From Flavobacteriales bacterium (lineage in GTDB: Bacteria > Bacteroidota > Bacteroidia > Flavobacteriales_G > JALEGO01): a stretch of DNA of 64,000 bases. The number at the start of each line of letters is the position of its first letter. The first letter of the stretch is position 1. The stretch lies in assembly GCA_020628935.1 (NCBI GenBank), contig JAHDEG010000011.1, forward strand, positions 20,952-84,951. The letters are read 5' to 3'. The notes under the pieces were generated by a model, which worked only from the letters and a program-made list of their open reading frames with translations, was not told the origin of the DNA and made no database searches. Shown in pieces: positions 62,619 to 64,000 of the stretch. The position numbers and the translations under genes are program-made.

Positions 62619-64000
62619 ATGAGAATAAAACTATACGTTTTTTTAGTATCAACCATAATATTCCTGTCAACCGATAATCTCATTTCACAATGTACAGATA
62701 CATCTTCTACGGGTGATTGTGATTCGGATGGAGTAATAAACTTAGTAGATCTAGACGATGATAATGACGGAATATTAGATTCAACTGAATACTGCACTGG
62801 AACATCATTCTTTTGGGAGCAATCTACAAATACTGGTGATCTAATAGGTACATTTAACTCATTAGCGGGTATATCTGGGAAAGTAGTGACTAGTCACTCA
62901 TACACGCCAAGTTCAGGATTTCCAAGCTATGTTAGCTTCCCGGATTATATGCGATTTTCGAGAAATGGTGGTAGAAAGAATTCTTTTGGGTCTCAATCTA
63001 TAATTACTTTCGATCAACCAGTTTACAATGGAAGTATTCGATTTACTAATATAGGCTCCGATGGAGCATCTTTTGATGAATCTCAAAGAGTAGTATTCTA
63101 CTTTCAAGGCACTCAAGTGAGCATTACTCCTACAACATTTAACGGTGGAGTTTGGGATGCCAGTGCCAACACTATTTTAGGTGTTAACACTAACCCTACC
63201 CCCCAAGCAGAATATGAATTTGTATTTACATCACCCGTTGATAGCTTTGTTGTAACGAATGTTTCACTCAATGGGACTTCTAACTCAGAAGCATTTTGGG
63301 ATATTAGATTTGACTTCAATTACTGTTCTAACTTTACTGATGCTGATGGTGACGGAATACCTAGTTCTTTAGACCTAGATTCGGATGGTGACATGTGTCC
63401 AGATGCACTTGAGTCTGGGCATAATGCTGTATTTGAAAATGATACTGTATTTGGTCCATATGGAACTAATGGATTTGCCGATTATCTAGAAACCTTTCCC
63501 GAATCAGGAATAGAGAATTATTCTTTGGACACAAGTGTAGGAGCAGCACCTTACTTTTTAGATAATAATTATAATGCCTGTGCTCAAGTTGTGGCAGCTA
63601 ATGACACCATTTCTATTCTTGAAGACTCTAATGTTAGTATCAGCACGTTCACCAATGATAGCTCATATACATCTACTTTAAATGTACTTTCAATTGATTC
63701 TATAGCAAACTCAGGCCCTTTCAACGGTGTAATTTCTCTTAATAATTCTACAGGCATTTTCTCCTATACTCCAAATAGTAATTTTTCAGGATTAGATAGC
63801 TTTTCATATTCAATTTGCGATAACGGATTCCCGATTGTTTGTGATACAGCTGTTGTTTATATAGATGTTACCCCAGTAAACGATCCTCCAAACCAAGGAA
63901 ACGAAAGTGTAAGTACTAATGAGGATATTCCATTAAATAATATCGATCTTGATAATAACAACACAGATCCTGATGGAGACCCTATAACCGTTAGTTTCCC
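62619..64000 (+). CDS. Large secreted repeat protein, 5' part (cut by window end)
   Basis: My translation from the ATG at 62619 (absent from the track because it runs off the window) gives a signal peptide (LYVFLVSTIIFLSTDNLISQ), a thrombospondin-type-3-like calcium motif (DCDSDGVINLVDLDDDNDGI), a beta-sandwich domain of ~150 residues, a second Asp-rich stretch (DADGDGIPSSLDLDSDGDMC) and then cadherin-like repeats (VVAANDTISILEDSNVSIST, FSGLDSFSYSICDNG, and VNDPPNQGNESVSTNEDIPL). Such tandem repeat proteins are large T9SS-secreted adhesins. The sorting domain would lie beyond the window. Confidence 0.85.
   Translation, partial: MRIKLYVFLVSTIIFLSTDNLISQCTDTSSTGDCDSDGVINLVDLDDDNDGILDSTEYCTGTSFFWEQSTNTGDLIGTFNSLAGISGKVVTSHSYTPSSGFPSYVSFPDYMRFSRNGGRKNSFGSQSIITFDQPVYNGSIRFTNIGSDGASFDESQRVVFYFQGTQVSITPTTFNGGVWDASANTILGVNTNPTPQAEYEFVFTSPVDSFVVTNVSLNGTSNSEAFWDIRFDFNYCSNFTDADGDGIPSSLDLDSDGDMCPDALESGHNAVFENDTVFGPYGTNGFADYLETFPESGIENYSLDTSVGAAPYFLDNNYNACAQVVAANDTISILEDSNVSISTFTNDSSYTSTLNVLSIDSIANSGPFNGVISLNNSTGIFSYTPNSNFSGLDSFSYSICDNGFPIVCDTAVVYIDVTPVNDPPNQGNESVSTNEDIPLNNIDLDNNNTDPDGDPITVSF

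Noticed and set aside
62603-63319. Minus-strand ORFs at the right end
   Set aside because: Antisense to the continuous plus-strand secreted protein, which has a signal peptide and repeats.

Overview
This is a low-GC (roughly one third G+C by eye) chromosomal segment from a member of the Bacteroidota, most likely a marine or aquatic Flavobacteriales-type bacterium. The signs are several proteins with type IX secretion (T9SS) C-terminal sorting domains of both the 'type A' and the gliding-associated 'CHU_C/type B' kind, promoter boxes of the Bacteroidota TAnnTTTG class, an exonuclease-fused DnaE, the gene order rplM-rpsI-rpsB-tsf-pyrH-frr, an Lnb/DUF4105 protein and the DUF3822-rsmD pair. Menaquinone appears to be made by the futalosine route (mqnB, mqnD). 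The genus cannot be fixed from the sequence alone.

Layout. 1-2.5 kb: a two-gene signalling unit in which the histidine kinase carries an ethylene-receptor-like membrane sensor. 2.7-9.4 kb: a TerB-like protein, tRNA-Ser, a membrane protein, a T9SS cargo protein and topoisomerase IV subunit A. 9.5-16.4 kb: a plus-strand run of glycosyltransferase, Lnb-like protein, fumarylacetoacetase, DUF2007 protein, truncated haemoglobin, a second glycosyltransferase, methyltransferase and CPBP protease. 16.6-20.1 kb: a BspA-like T9SS protein, a VF530-type protein and a DUF72 protein. 20.2-23.1 kb (minus): an FAD oxidoreductase with a NapH/NosR-like membrane ferredoxin. 23.3-31.8 kb: housekeeping genes, including rsmD, fabD, folE, a queD-like gene, mqnB, mqnD, hldD/rfaD and rluB. 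31.8-36.9 kb: a YfiR-TPR-SpoIIE phosphatase signalling operon and a T9SS type B protein. 36.9-42 kb: an accessory-looking stretch with a dispersed repeat, DUF3140, a rhodanese relic, small orphan ORFs, rplS, an SDR enzyme and two unusually perfect hairpins. 42-48 kb: dnaE and a PafA-like phosphatase. 48.2-52.1 kb: ribosomal proteins and translation factors. 52.2-57.3 kb (minus): a TonB receptor and a frameshifted BNR-repeat T9SS protein. 57.5 kb: tmRNA. 58.3-62.2 kb (minus): a sulfane-sulfur/thiosulfate cluster with a frameshifted Crp/Fnr regulator. 62.6 kb to the end: the start of a large repetitive surface protein.

How the parts work together. The 58-62 kb cluster reads as a thiosulfate or sulfane-sulfur import (split YeeE/YedE) and persulfide oxidation module (CstB-like MBL-rhodanese fusion plus two single rhodaneses). 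Two matching Crp/Fnr-like dyads sit just upstream of its two inferred transcription units. The most unusual observations are the putative ethylene/copper-binding sensor kinase, two single-base homopolymer frameshifts (one separating a signal peptide from its secreted protein), the paired Crp-like operators, a repeat placed directly after stop codons at two loci, twin hairpins with the same core, and promoter boxes lying so close to start codons that leaderless or nearly leaderless mRNAs are implied. I found no insertion sequence, prophage or CRISPR array.
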